Assembly (NCBI GenBank): GCA_052273485.1
Contig: DAVZID010000004.1
Coordinates: 1 to 64,000 of the forward strand
From: Anthropogastromicrobium sp052273485
GTDB taxonomy: Bacteria; Bacillota; Clostridia; Lachnospirales; Lachnospiraceae
Reading direction: 5' to 3'
Length of the DNA: 64,000 nt
Shown: positions 54,027 through 62,387 of the stretch, piece by piece
Numbering within the stretch: the stretch's first letter is position 1
Layout of the letters: each line of letters opens with the position of its first letter
The notes under the pieces: model-generated
The model's input: the letters and a program-made list of their open reading frames with translations, nothing else
The model's database searches: none
Told to the model about the DNA's origin: nothing
Made by a program: the position numbers and the translations under genes

Positions 54027-54077
54027 TCAGGTGCGAATCTCCTAGCTTTTTTTATATCACTTCCGATTCGCACCTGA
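54027..54077. repeat. 13-bp perfect inverted repeat in the CRISPR leader region
   Basis: TCAGGTGCGAATC (54027-54039) and GATTCGCACCTGA (54065-54077) are exact reverse complements with a 25-base spacer containing a T-run. The arms are GC-rich in otherwise AT-rich DNA. Possible roles are an end-of-cas2 hairpin, a leader signal, or the trace of a small insertion. Confidence 0.75.
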
Positions 54078-54270
54078 TTTTAAATTCTTTCTTTTTCATC
54101 TCTAAAAAATTAAAATATCAGAAATATTTTGTCAATAATCTAAGCTCACTTCCTTAATAATATCTTTGCCATTACTACTAAATAGCCAATATTCCATTCT
54201 TTTACAGAGATAAAATGTTTCAATGAATATACTACACGAAAGTGAATGATCTTGTCTCTGTATTCTTACA

Positions 54271-54561
54271 TTATAAAATTAATACATCATCTGCTGCTAT
54301 ACCATTATCTATTCCAATGTGCTCTACCTTTGTTTTATACTTATTTCCAAGATAATAAAATCGCAAGCTATCTTTTTCTTCATCTATCAATTCAATCAAT
54401 GAAGCCTTTAGCTGCACACATTGCGTAGCATCAAGAATACATTCAAATACTGAATTTTGAACTCTTCTGCCATAATTAACACACTGTTTTGCCACTTTTC
54501 TTAATCTTGTTTTTCCAGCAGATGTCTCCGTATTCACATCATATGTAATCAATACAAGCAT
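54271..54561 (-). CDS. cas2: CRISPR-associated endonuclease Cas2
   Basis: Cas2 forms the Cas1-Cas2 spacer integration complex. The 96 residues fit the family. The N-terminal strand MLVLITYDVNTE carries the conserved Asp at position 8, and KTRLRKVAKQCVNYGRRVQN followed by SVFECILD is the ferredoxin-fold core. It is the last cas gene, next to the leader, as in canonical I-C loci. Confidence 0.97.
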   Translation of the reverse strand: MLVLITYDVNTETSAGKTRLRKVAKQCVNYGRRVQNSVFECILDATQCVQLKASLIELIDEEKDSLRFYYLGNKYKTKVEHIGIDNGIAADDVLIL

Positions 54562-54596
54562 CCGTTTTCCTTCCTTTTCTCATATTCTCCAACCAA

Positions 54597-55628
54597 CTAC
54601 TTCCATAAAAACGGTGGATACTCTTCTAAATCACCTCTTAAATACCTTGCCAAAAGCATTGCCTGAACAAATGGAACAAGTCCCCACTCCACTTTTTCTT
54701 CCAAAAATGGATGCACAATTTCTTCTTTCTTTCGCTTCTGCCACTCGATTAGCACTGTTTTTCTAGCATCTTCCTTCAAGATAACAGCTCCATTTTCGGA
54801 TTTTTTGAATTGCTTTCCAGTAACAATCTTTTTGTTAATCAATGTCAGTACAAAGCGATCTGCAAATGATGATCTTAACTCCTCCATCATGTCAAGCGCC
54901 AACGAACATCTACCAGGTCGATCTGTATGCATAAATCCCACATATGGATCCAATCCCACTGCCTCAAGTGCAGATGCCATTGAATTCGCTAATAGTGTAT
55001 ATACAAAAGAAAGTAACGCATTCACATTATCCATAGGAGGTCGTTTATTTCTTCCTTGAAAAATAAAGTCTTTTTTCTGCTGAAGAATCAATTCATCAAA
55101 TACACGAAAATATGTGCTTGCTGCCTCACCCTCTAATCCTCTAAGACGATCAATATCCTCGCATTTATTGATTTCTTTCAGTGTTCGCTTTAATGTATCA
55201 GATGCAGCTTTTACTTCTGGTACATCAATTTGCATACTATGATCTCGAACAGCACGTTCCAAAACCCATCTTGCATTATGTACTTTTCCCATAATACAAT
55301 TTCTTGCAATCGGAAGTTTTTTCATCTCATCCATCGAAACCGCATATTGTTTTTTCCGAAGCAATACATTTCCCTTTGTTTTTCCACTTATCCGAGCTAA
55401 AAATCTTCCCTGAGGCGTGACATAGCATAATGAAACATTTCGCTCTGCGCAAGCCTCCATCAATGCTGGGCTAGTTCCTCGGTATCCAAATGATATAATT
55501 GCCTCCAGATTATGAAGTGGTAATCTTCCCAGTTCATTTTCTTTCTCAAGAATAACAACATTTTCCCCATCCAATGCCAAATAACTGTCAGCAGATGTTA
55601 CATACAGGGTATTTAGTAATTTTTTCAT
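54597..55628 (-). CDS. cas1: CRISPR-associated integrase Cas1 (type I-C)
   Basis: Cas1 is the metal-dependent integrase for new spacers. The 343 residues fit subtype I-C. The catalytic residues are visible as Glu in DRLRGLEGEAASTYF, His in YVGFMHTDRPGRCS, and Asp in LALDMMEELRSSF. The N-terminal beta domain starts LLNTLYVTSADSYLALDGEN. It lies between cas4 and cas2. Confidence 0.98.
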   Translation of the reverse strand: MKKLLNTLYVTSADSYLALDGENVVILEKENELGRLPLHNLEAIISFGYRGTSPALMEACAERNVSLCYVTPQGRFLARISGKTKGNVLLRKKQYAVSMDEMKKLPIARNCIMGKVHNARWVLERAVRDHSMQIDVPEVKAASDTLKRTLKEINKCEDIDRLRGLEGEAASTYFRVFDELILQQKKDFIFQGRNKRPPMDNVNALLSFVYTLLANSMASALEAVGLDPYVGFMHTDRPGRCSLALDMMEELRSSFADRFVLTLINKKIVTGKQFKKSENGAVILKEDARKTVLIEWQKRKKEEIVHPFLEEKVEWGLVPFVQAMLLARYLRGDLEEYPPFLWK

Positions 55629-55642
55629 TATATTCCTCTCTT

Positions 55643-56308
55643 TTAAGTCATTTCATCTGATAACGCAGCATTGATATATGCTCTAACGTCCTTTTTTTTA
55701 CCAAGTTTTGGCAGACAAATCTCTTTGAGTGAACATGCATTACAGCTTTTGCTCCATTTCACTTTTGGTGTATAGCCTCGTTTGTACAGTTGATGCATCT
55801 CCTCAAATGCAGTTTTCACAAAATCTCTCAACTGTGGTGTTGCTTCCACAGTTTCCCTGCGCCTGATTTCCCCATAAAAGATTGCACCATGCGATATCTC
55901 AGTTTGAAACATCTCTTCCAAACAAATAATCTGAGCGACCAATTGCAATCGATCCATTTCTGTTATCTTAGGAGTGCCTCTCTTATATTCTACTGGATAC
56001 ACCTGATAACAGCCCCTGTGACCATGTAATTGAATTCCCTCTTCTGTTTTTCTAAACTCCACAATATCACATTCTCCAGACACACCCATTTTCTTTGAAC
56101 TAATTGGCAACGCATGGACCGTCAGAACATCCTTTGACTTTTGAATCAAATTAATATCATGTGCTCTTTTGTGCATTAGCTCTCCTTCTACTGTACGCAC
56201 ATTGTCTTCCCACTGCTGCTCAATATGAATCAAAGCCCATTGGCGTCTACAAAATGCAAAATGTTGTATACCAGATAGCATCAAATATTCATCTTCCTGA
56301 TAGTCCAT
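55643..56308 (-). CDS. cas4: CRISPR-associated exonuclease Cas4
   Basis: Cas4 trims pre-spacers and selects PAM-compatible ends together with Cas1-Cas2. The 221 residues contain the Fe-S ligands as one Cys in FAFCRRQWALIHIE (about residue 20) and a C-terminal cluster SCNACSLKEICLPKL. The RecB-type nuclease core has VYPVEYKRGTPK (catalytic Glu/Lys) after DIVEF. It stands 14 bp upstream of cas1. Confidence 0.96.
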   Translation of the reverse strand: MDYQEDEYLMLSGIQHFAFCRRQWALIHIEQQWEDNVRTVEGELMHKRAHDINLIQKSKDVLTVHALPISSKKMGVSGECDIVEFRKTEEGIQLHGHRGCYQVYPVEYKRGTPKITEMDRLQLVAQIICLEEMFQTEISHGAIFYGEIRRRETVEATPQLRDFVKTAFEEMHQLYKRGYTPKVKWSKSCNACSLKEICLPKLGKKKDVRAYINAALSDEMT

Positions 56309-56367
56309 GCGTACTGCCCTCCTTAGATTATCTTCTGTTCTGTCGCTTTTTTCATTCTCTCTTCCTA

Positions 56368-57258
56368 TTAAATTTTTCGCATCACTTCTACTGAGTCAGG
56401 AATTTTCTCTGTATGAAGCGTTACCTCATAGTCAGAATATTTTCTTGCGCAAATAACGCCCTCTTTACGATGCACATCTACAGCATCAAAAAGCTTATAT
56501 GCTGGACAGTTTCCAAGCTCAGAATCATGCTTAAATACAATCAATTCACGTACTGCCATGTTTCCTCTAGCCGCTGAATGGTCATTTTCAAACATATTAA
56601 TAATAGCCTGCCATAAAAGTTCCAAATCTTCCTCGCTGAATCCTGTCACCTTCCTTGCAAGATTTGCAGAAACATACCCTTCTGTCTGGTATAATGCATA
56701 TGGAATAATAGACTTTCTTCCCATCTCCGTTTTCTTTTCCTCTGCATCCTTTTCAGTTGTGATCGCAACACGCGTAATCGTTACTTCCTGGCTAATAACT
56801 GGATCAATACTTTTCGCAAATCCCAGCTGCACCGGTCCTCTAACCTGACCACAATTTAGAGCCGCCTTCACAAATGTTGTCATAACAGCTCCAAATGTAC
56901 GGATATCGAAAAAGTTGTCACACATATAATTTCGGATTTTTAAATCAATATCCGGATCCTTCTTTTTTGCTTCCTTTACGCTTTTATCAGTCACTTCAAT
57001 AGACTGATATGCTTCATTATCACTGCGATTCAGCGGAACACCTTCCTTTACATAAATTCGATATCCTGGCTCACTTTCCTTTACAAGTTCCACATAATTT
57101 CGGATTTTGCGTTTCAAGCACACATCTGTTACTAATCCATATCCACTTTCTGGATCAATTCTTGGAAGATTTCCTGCATCTGGATCTCCATTAGGATTTC
57201 CATTTTCCACGTCAAATAAAATCATAAATTCATATCGATTCTTAATTGCTTCTGACAT
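56368..57258 (-). CDS. cas7c: Type I-C Cascade backbone subunit Cas7c
   Basis: Cas7c (Csd2) binds the crRNA spacer along the Cascade backbone. From the ATG encoding MSEAIKNRYEFMILFDVENG (GGGAGAAGAG upstream) it has 296 residues. GNPNGDPDAGNLPRIDPESG is the family signature near the N-terminus, followed by TDVCLKRKIRNYVEL; RTFGAVMTTFVKAALNCGQV and RGPVQLGFAKSIDPV are also typical. The start lies 1 bp after the cas8c stop. Its product flips out every sixth crRNA base, which matters for the guide match described at 62.1-62.3 kb. Confidence 0.97.
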   Translation of the reverse strand: MSEAIKNRYEFMILFDVENGNPNGDPDAGNLPRIDPESGYGLVTDVCLKRKIRNYVELVKESEPGYRIYVKEGVPLNRSDNEAYQSIEVTDKSVKEAKKKDPDIDLKIRNYMCDNFFDIRTFGAVMTTFVKAALNCGQVRGPVQLGFAKSIDPVISQEVTITRVAITTEKDAEEKKTEMGRKSIIPYALYQTEGYVSANLARKVTGFSEEDLELLWQAIINMFENDHSAARGNMAVRELIVFKHDSELGNCPAYKLFDAVDVHRKEGVICARKYSDYEVTLHTEKIPDSVEVMRKI

Positions 57259-57259
57259 T

Positions 57260-59074
57260 TTACTCTTCTCCCTTCTTTTCATAACGTTTCTGAGTCTGAT
57301 GATAATAGCCCAGTATAAATTTTCCCTGCTGTTCCAAAGTCAAGCGCTGCGGAAGTCCTTCCGCTGGAAGCTTTGCTTGAAGACTTGTTAAAATCTTCTC
57401 AAAATAAATTGCATTTCCTACCGATAACTTCCGTACATGACTATTTTTCAATTTGTATAAAACTGGAAAAATAACAGCTGGTGTTGCGCACGCTGAATTA
57501 AAATAGCGATCTTTAATCGTTGCATTAATTCCCGGATTGGCTGTTTGTTGAATATCCTCTAACACTGAAAACTCTCTCCCTAATACATACGCAACATCAT
57601 TGCATGCTTCATTTAGTGCCACAAATAATCCCTCTCTTCCTTGTAAACTTTTTGTATTCCGAATCAAATACGCTTTAATAATTCCTGCCCTGCCACGTGT
57701 AATCTTATAGTTATGTGCATCTGAATCATCTTGCTCTGCACGAATACGTTCCAACACTGCAAAATACATACTTTCTGGATAACGACCTCCTGAAAGAATA
57801 GCAGAAAATGTACGACCTGCCATCCAAGCCTGTGGACTTTTATCCTTTGACTTTTTATTTACAGTTTCCTGCAGCATACGCCAAATTCCCATATAGTGAA
57901 TAGTATCTTTTGCTGGCCGTACAACTTCCATTCGATCATAATGCTGCTTCAAATGTTGAAGAATTTTTCCAAACTCATCTATATAGAAAAATCGAACAGA
58001 CAGACGTGCTGCATTTGGCGCAATTCCAAGAATATAAAAACGCTGATTCAAATTAATATTTTTATATACACTATCTACGTCTACTGCATATCCCTTTTCC
58101 AGATTTGAAAATACTCCATCCAATAACTCTTGATTGTCAGTCGTTGGCTCGCTTGCTGCCAAGAACAGATCCTTGCACTCTATATCTGCATCCTCTGACC
58201 AATATACAACTGTTGTATCACCTAATAATTTCACATATTTACTTTGTGTTAAAAGATAATTTAACGCAGTCGTATATGCAAACATCGCATATTTTCCAAC
58301 TGGTGCATTGTAGCTTTGCTCTTTTTCATAAGATTCAAAAGCTGATGCATTGAATGACACAAGCGCTGCACCACTAGACTGAGCTCCTCTTACTCCTTTA
58401 ATTACTGTATGAATTCTGGCAATTTCCGTCTGTTTTCCTGTTACCAGGCATCTTCCAACCTGTTCTTCTGTTCCATCACTTTCCACACACATTTTCTCCC
58501 AAGCCATTGCTACTGCATGGTCTTCCTGTGCATACTTTCCATTGATGTAAAATACTACATTTCCTCCTGCCGTCAATTCGTCCCAGTTTTGAGAAATAAT
58601 TGGATTTTCCCTTGCTTTACGTGGATTCCACGTTTCAAAGAAACTGCACACAGCCTGTGCCACATCCCCTTGCACTTGTTTCAAAATTTGTAAATGTAAT
58701 TTTTTTGCCGCTTCAAAGCATTCAAAAGCCCGTGAAAGTTCCTTTTCATCAACACCTTCCGTCTCTTTATCTGATTCCTTTCCATCCTTTTTCTTATCAA
58801 CAATGCCAAGTATATATTTTGCATTATCGCAAAGAAAATTTGCCTTGATACCGCTGGAACGTGAAACCATCTGTGGAACCTTGCAATCTCGCGAAACCTC
58901 CATCTTTTTGGTTTCTCGAATTATCACCTCTTTTAGAGGCAAAACACCTATCATTTGGCCATCAAAATCCAGTACAATCGCATCCGATACCTTTGTTGTA
59001 CTCCATCCTGGCTTTGACACAATTCCCTGCTCTGCCAACCGTTCATAGTATTCCATTAATGCTTGCAGAATCAT
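57260..59074 (-). CDS. cas8c: Type I-C Cascade large subunit Cas8c
   Basis: Cas8c (Csd1) recognises the PAM and, in I-C systems, its gene usually encodes Cas11c internally as well. The 604 residues fit the family. The N-terminal part has MILQALMEYYERLAEQG and GWSTTKVSDAIVLDFDGQ; VTGKQTEIARIHTVIKGVRG, FNASAFESYEKEQSYNAPVG and PESMYFAVLERIRAEQ are typical. The start overlaps cas5c by 4 bp. An internal start for Cas11c near the last 120 codons is likely from family knowledge but was not located. Confidence 0.96.
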   Translation of the reverse strand: MILQALMEYYERLAEQGIVSKPGWSTTKVSDAIVLDFDGQMIGVLPLKEVIIRETKKMEVSRDCKVPQMVSRSSGIKANFLCDNAKYILGIVDKKKDGKESDKETEGVDEKELSRAFECFEAAKKLHLQILKQVQGDVAQAVCSFFETWNPRKARENPIISQNWDELTAGGNVVFYINGKYAQEDHAVAMAWEKMCVESDGTEEQVGRCLVTGKQTEIARIHTVIKGVRGAQSSGAALVSFNASAFESYEKEQSYNAPVGKYAMFAYTTALNYLLTQSKYVKLLGDTTVVYWSEDADIECKDLFLAASEPTTDNQELLDGVFSNLEKGYAVDVDSVYKNINLNQRFYILGIAPNAARLSVRFFYIDEFGKILQHLKQHYDRMEVVRPAKDTIHYMGIWRMLQETVNKKSKDKSPQAWMAGRTFSAILSGGRYPESMYFAVLERIRAEQDDSDAHNYKITRGRAGIIKAYLIRNTKSLQGREGLFVALNEACNDVAYVLGREFSVLEDIQQTANPGINATIKDRYFNSACATPAVIFPVLYKLKNSHVRKLSVGNAIYFEKILTSLQAKLPAEGLPQRLTLEQQGKFILGYYHQTQKRYEKKGEE

Positions 59075-59727
59075 CGATACACCTCACAATTCCGTACATC
59101 AAGTACTCCCTTCTTAAGAATCGCTCGAAAGAAAATCGGCTGTGGTTCTTCTTTATTTGAATAATCAAAATCATACAGCATAAATCCGAGATCTTTCTCA
59201 TCAATGTCTTCATACGCCGTCTTTATCGTATTCTCTTCACATGGTTCAAAATAGACAGGGCACTCTCGTGTACCAAAATACGGAGTATGATAGCATTTTC
59301 CAGATTGTAAACGTCGCTTAAAAATATCCTGAAATTTACCCGGATTATCAGTGACGTTTGCCTTATCCGTCATATTAAAATGTGCCTCAATCACATAATC
59401 TACATCTCTTAACATAAGCGATGCCCTCTGCACAATATCATCCTTTGCACTGACATACAATTCCTTATCGGCACCATTCATAACTTGTAACACATTATTT
59501 GCTGATATCTTACTTTTTATTTCATTGCGCCGAATATTCGTAAATTGAATTGGCTTACAAACATAAATTTTGTCAATAACCCACATAAGGCCAGGATGCC
59601 AATATACAGCCTCTAAAATTCCACGTGCTGCTGATGGTGTAATCACATCATAACTGCATCGTTCCACTTTCATTTCTGGTCTTGAAAATAATGCATAATC
59701 CCCCCATACATGTATTTTTACACTCAT
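59071..59727 (-). CDS. cas5c: Type I-C crRNA-processing subunit Cas5c
   Basis: In type I-C, Cas5c replaces Cas6: it cleaves pre-crRNA at the base of the repeat hairpin and stays on the 5' handle. The 218 residues start SVKIHVWGDYALFSRPEMKV, with YDVITPSAARGILEAVYWHP, the family hallmark, at about 25-44. PYFGTRECPVYFEP follows near 150. It is 79 bp downstream of cas3 and overlaps cas8c. Confidence 0.96.
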   Translation of the reverse strand: MSVKIHVWGDYALFSRPEMKVERCSYDVITPSAARGILEAVYWHPGLMWVIDKIYVCKPIQFTNIRRNEIKSKISANNVLQVMNGADKELYVSAKDDIVQRASLMLRDVDYVIEAHFNMTDKANVTDNPGKFQDIFKRRLQSGKCYHTPYFGTRECPVYFEPCEENTIKTAYEDIDEKDLGFMLYDFDYSNKEEPQPIFFRAILKKGVLDVRNCEVYR

Positions 59728-59806
59728 TTTGCCTCACTCCTTCTTGTTACCATTAACCATTATCATTACATCCACCTTTCCATTGCACCATTCCTAAAAC
59801 TATCTA

Positions 59807-62026
59807 TTATCCAAAAATGGCATCACCAAAACCCACATCCATTTGCAATCCATACTCCTCTTTGTAAAACTCTTTTCCCTTGAGTATTGCAAGTTCGTTA
59901 TCAAAGCCTTCCACAGCCTCCAAATATCCAGCTGCACACAATTTTTCATAATCTTCTTTGTAAATCTGAACACTGTATTGGCCAACATCTCTCATTAATT
60001 CTCTTGAATATTCTCCAAAACGTAATCTCTGTATGATTTTCTCTGCTTCTGGCTCTCTTCCTATTACGATTGTTTTAGTTTCATTCTCAATTAGTTTAAA
60101 TTCAGCCGCTACTGATGCAAATGGATAACTTGCCTTTCTCGCATATTGTTCCAACATCGGCAAAATTTTCTTTTTGTCTAATTCCTCTTTCTTTAAAGAG
60201 TGTAACTGGCAAAAATATGATTCAATCGCCTCCATTGAGGCAAGATCACAATATTGTTGTGCAACAATCTTTGCCAATTCCCTTGGCAGTTTTAACTCCG
60301 ATGGTTGATGATTTGTTTTATCAAATTCAAAAATATAGGTAGTACATTCTTCAATTTTTTTGTTTCCTTCTCGGTTACACCTTCCAGCTGCCTGAACAAT
60401 AGAATCCACTCCCGCAAGTTCTCTATAAACAGTATCAAAATCCAAATCCACGCCAGCTTCCACTAAGCTTGTCGCTATAACGATACAGCGTTTTCCAGAT
60501 TTTAACCGTTCACGAATCTGTTCAAGTCTACGTCTGCGATGAGTAGGATACATATATGTAGACAAATAGAAACAAGCTTCTACTGAATCTAACTTTGTTT
60601 CATCTGCTTCTTCTATCTGTATCTCGTCTGTTTCTACTTCCTTCGATTTCAATTCATCCACCAATTCACGATATAAACTCTGTGAATCTTTCTTGCTATT
60701 TAAGATACATAAAACCTGCTTACCAGTTTTTAATCTTTCTTTTAATTCACTTCTCGATAAAACTCCCAACTGCTTTACTTGAGTTCTCTTAAAAAAAGCA
60801 AATTGTGCTTGTACATCTGGACAAATTTCTGTAAATTTTGTTCGTTCCGAAAAGAATGGTTGCAACGCTGGTTGCGTTGCTGTGCAAAGAACTGCTGTAC
60901 ATCCATAATTTTGAACAAGTTCCTCTATTGCAGCTACACATGGTATTAAATACGGCAACGGAATCATCTGTGCTTCATCAAAAATAAGAATTGAATCTGC
61001 AATATTGTGAAGCTTTCTGCATCGAGACGATTTATTGGAAAATAATGATTCGAAAAATTGTACATTTGTTGTCACTACAACTGGTTTGTCCCAATTTTCT
61101 GCCGCCAACTGCATTGGATTTAATTCATCCCCCTCTTCATATTTAACATTAGAATGATTCTCTAATACAATATTTTCTCCTAATATCTCACGAAATACCT
61201 TTGCATTTTGTTCTATGATACTAGTGTACGGAATAATGTAAATAATTCGTCTCTTTTTATGAACACAAGCATGTTGTAGTGCAAAAGCCAATGACGAAAC
61301 TGTTTTTCCTCCGCCTGTCGGTACCGTTAATGTATAAACTCCAGACTTCTCTGCACCCATTTTAATACAACTTTTTAAAATTTGAGTGCGATGACCATTT
61401 ACTGTATCTTCATCCTTACATGCTAACCACGAACTTATGTAACTAGTAAGCTTATCCCACAGTTCTTCAGTAATAATCCCAGGCTGCCGATTCGTTTTTC
61501 CTTCTTGCATAAAATTCTCTGTGTCAAGAAAATCCGCATCGACTACACACGAGTAAATCATTCTAAGAAAAAAAACCATTGAAAACGCATTTTTACCAAT
61601 CATTCTTTTAGGACGCTCTAATTCCGGAATTTTAATTTCATCCTTATATGCCTGATAATTTGGAATTTTCTTTTTTTCTCTTCCACAAAGTGTTCCGCGT
61701 CCTGCATCATCTGCATCAGTACCTTTATCTGGTAAACCTGCATGGTGACCTGCTGTAATATATGCAGCTAGTGAATACATACCTCCACGTGCAATAAGTT
61801 CCTTAGCGCTAGCAGTCGCGTGATCCACTAGTTTTCCACCTTTTAATCTTTCCTGAAATTGATCTGAATACTTGCCAATATCATGTGTCTCTCCACAACA
61901 ATATCCCCAACTGCCAGCTTCAAATACATCTGCGTATTGCTTTGCAAGCATTGCGACATTTTGAGAATGTTCCAATACTGTTTGTTTACGTGTCTTATCA
62001 TCACTAATGTGTGCAAGATATTCCAT
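59807..62026 (-). CDS. cas3: CRISPR-associated nuclease/helicase Cas3
   Basis: Cas3 is recruited by target-bound Cascade to unwind and degrade DNA. The 739 residues carry an N-terminal HD nuclease (LEHSQNVAMLA near 18-28, GETHDIGKYS with His-Asp at 48-49, YITAGHHAGLPD) and a superfamily-2 helicase with Walker A VPTGGGKTVSSLAFALQHA, box II LIFDEAQMIP and motif VI VQAAGRCNREGN. It is the first gene of a seven-gene operon (cas3-5-8-7-4-1-2) read from the promoter at 62125-62152. Confidence 0.97.
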   Translation of the reverse strand: MEYLAHISDDKTRKQTVLEHSQNVAMLAKQYADVFEAGSWGYCCGETHDIGKYSDQFQERLKGGKLVDHATASAKELIARGGMYSLAAYITAGHHAGLPDKGTDADDAGRGTLCGREKKKIPNYQAYKDEIKIPELERPKRMIGKNAFSMVFFLRMIYSCVVDADFLDTENFMQEGKTNRQPGIITEELWDKLTSYISSWLACKDEDTVNGHRTQILKSCIKMGAEKSGVYTLTVPTGGGKTVSSLAFALQHACVHKKRRIIYIIPYTSIIEQNAKVFREILGENIVLENHSNVKYEEGDELNPMQLAAENWDKPVVVTTNVQFFESLFSNKSSRCRKLHNIADSILIFDEAQMIPLPYLIPCVAAIEELVQNYGCTAVLCTATQPALQPFFSERTKFTEICPDVQAQFAFFKRTQVKQLGVLSRSELKERLKTGKQVLCILNSKKDSQSLYRELVDELKSKEVETDEIQIEEADETKLDSVEACFYLSTYMYPTHRRRRLEQIRERLKSGKRCIVIATSLVEAGVDLDFDTVYRELAGVDSIVQAAGRCNREGNKKIEECTTYIFEFDKTNHQPSELKLPRELAKIVAQQYCDLASMEAIESYFCQLHSLKKEELDKKKILPMLEQYARKASYPFASVAAEFKLIENETKTIVIGREPEAEKIIQRLRFGEYSRELMRDVGQYSVQIYKEDYEKLCAAGYLEAVEGFDNELAILKGKEFYKEEYGLQMDVGFGDAIFG

Positions 62027-62087
62027 AAGCTCATGCTCCTTTCTAAAAGCAGGTCAACGGTTTCAACTTAACTTATTAATTCTATTT

Positions 62088-62102
62088 TTCATTAGTTATA
62101 TG
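62088..62102 (+). promoter_or_regulatory. Putative Cascade binding site (TTC PAM plus seed) at the cas operon start
   Basis: TTC at 62088-62090 is followed by ATTAGTTATATG, which matches the pseudo-spacer start ATTAGCTATAGG (62240-62251) at positions 1-5, 7-10 and 12. A full protospacer would extend to about 62124, directly against the -10 box of the cas promoter. Cascade bound here would sit over the transcription start. The pairing is too short for normal interference, so repression without cleavage is the inferred outcome. Confidence 0.6.
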
Positions 62103-62124
62103 AATAAATTTTATGTCTAATTTC

Positions 62125-62152
62125 ATTATAACCTATTTCTTTTTATTGTCAA
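62125..62152 (-). promoter_or_regulatory. Sigma-A promoter of the cas operon
   Basis: On the minus strand a perfect TTGACA (62152-62147) and a perfect TATAAT (62130-62125) are 16 bases apart. The predicted start is near 62118, giving a 92-base leader before cas3, whose ATG follows AAAGGAGC. This near-consensus promoter would be very strong unless repressed. Confidence 0.85.
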
Positions 62153-62184
62153 CTATTTCCGATTCTTTTTTTTCAAAAACATGT

Positions 62185-62297
62185 TAAAATAAAAACGTCG
62201 TCATCAGTCAAAAAAAGATCGATGTATGCGGATTGAAATATTAGCTATAGGGAATAGCGAAACAAAAAGGATGGCAATTGCTATGCCATCCTTTTCA
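62185..62297 (+). ncRNA. Putative CreR-type cas-regulating guide RNA (degenerate mini-CRISPR)
   Basis: A plus-strand unit is divergent from cas3: an extended -10 promoter (TG at 62182-62183 and TAAAAT at 62185-62190, no clear -35), a degenerate repeat ending GGATTGAAAT at 62230-62239, a pseudo-spacer from 62240, and a terminator hairpin at 62265-62295. The last 13 bases of the degenerate repeat match the array repeat at 12 positions, and 10 of the 11 handle bases are kept. Upstream, 62196-62205 and 62221-62230 could form an imperfect stem in place of the normal Cas5c hairpin. The pseudo-spacer matches the cas operon start behind a TTC motif. CreR guides are known from other type I systems; this example is inferred. 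Confidence 0.6.
62265..62295. terminator. Bidirectional terminator between the membrane-protein gene and the guide RNA
   Basis: AAAAGGATGGCA (62265-62276) pairs perfectly over 12 bp with TGCCATCCTTTT (62284-62295), loop ATTGCTA. It could end the guide RNA on the plus strand and the membrane-protein gene on the minus strand. Between it and that gene, 62296-62387 shows nothing further. Confidence 0.85.
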
Positions 62298-62387
62298 CAA
62301 TATTATGTTATCACTTTTCATTTTACTTTATAGTTTTTTAGTGATTTGTCTTTTCCACACCACCAAGAAACTCATCCTACTACTTCC

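Larger units (their letters stand above)
53894..54270 (-). promoter_or_regulatory. CRISPR leader region
   Basis: These 377 bp of very AT-rich DNA lie between the array and cas2 and hold no gene. They contain a perfect palindrome beside the first repeat (ATAATGCATA and TATGCATTAT around TTTT, 53920-53943) and a 13-bp perfect inverted repeat further out (54027-54077), plus a candidate promoter. Leader identity follows from position, AT content and orientation of the repeats. Confidence 0.85.

Noticed and set aside
56644..56662. CACCTTCCTTGC inside cas7c, a 12-base match to the CRISPR repeat
   Set aside because: It is within conserved coding sequence (ARKVTGF) and lacks the rest of the repeat and the handle; chance is sufficient.
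60374..60392. ACACCTTCCAG in cas3, a short match to the repeat
   Set aside because: Fewer than 10 contiguous bases match, inside the conserved helicase motif GRCNREG.
62146..62151. TTGTCA on the plus strand as a -35 box for the guide RNA
   Set aside because: It lies 33 bases from the TAAAAT box, far too distant; an extended -10 promoter is the better reading.
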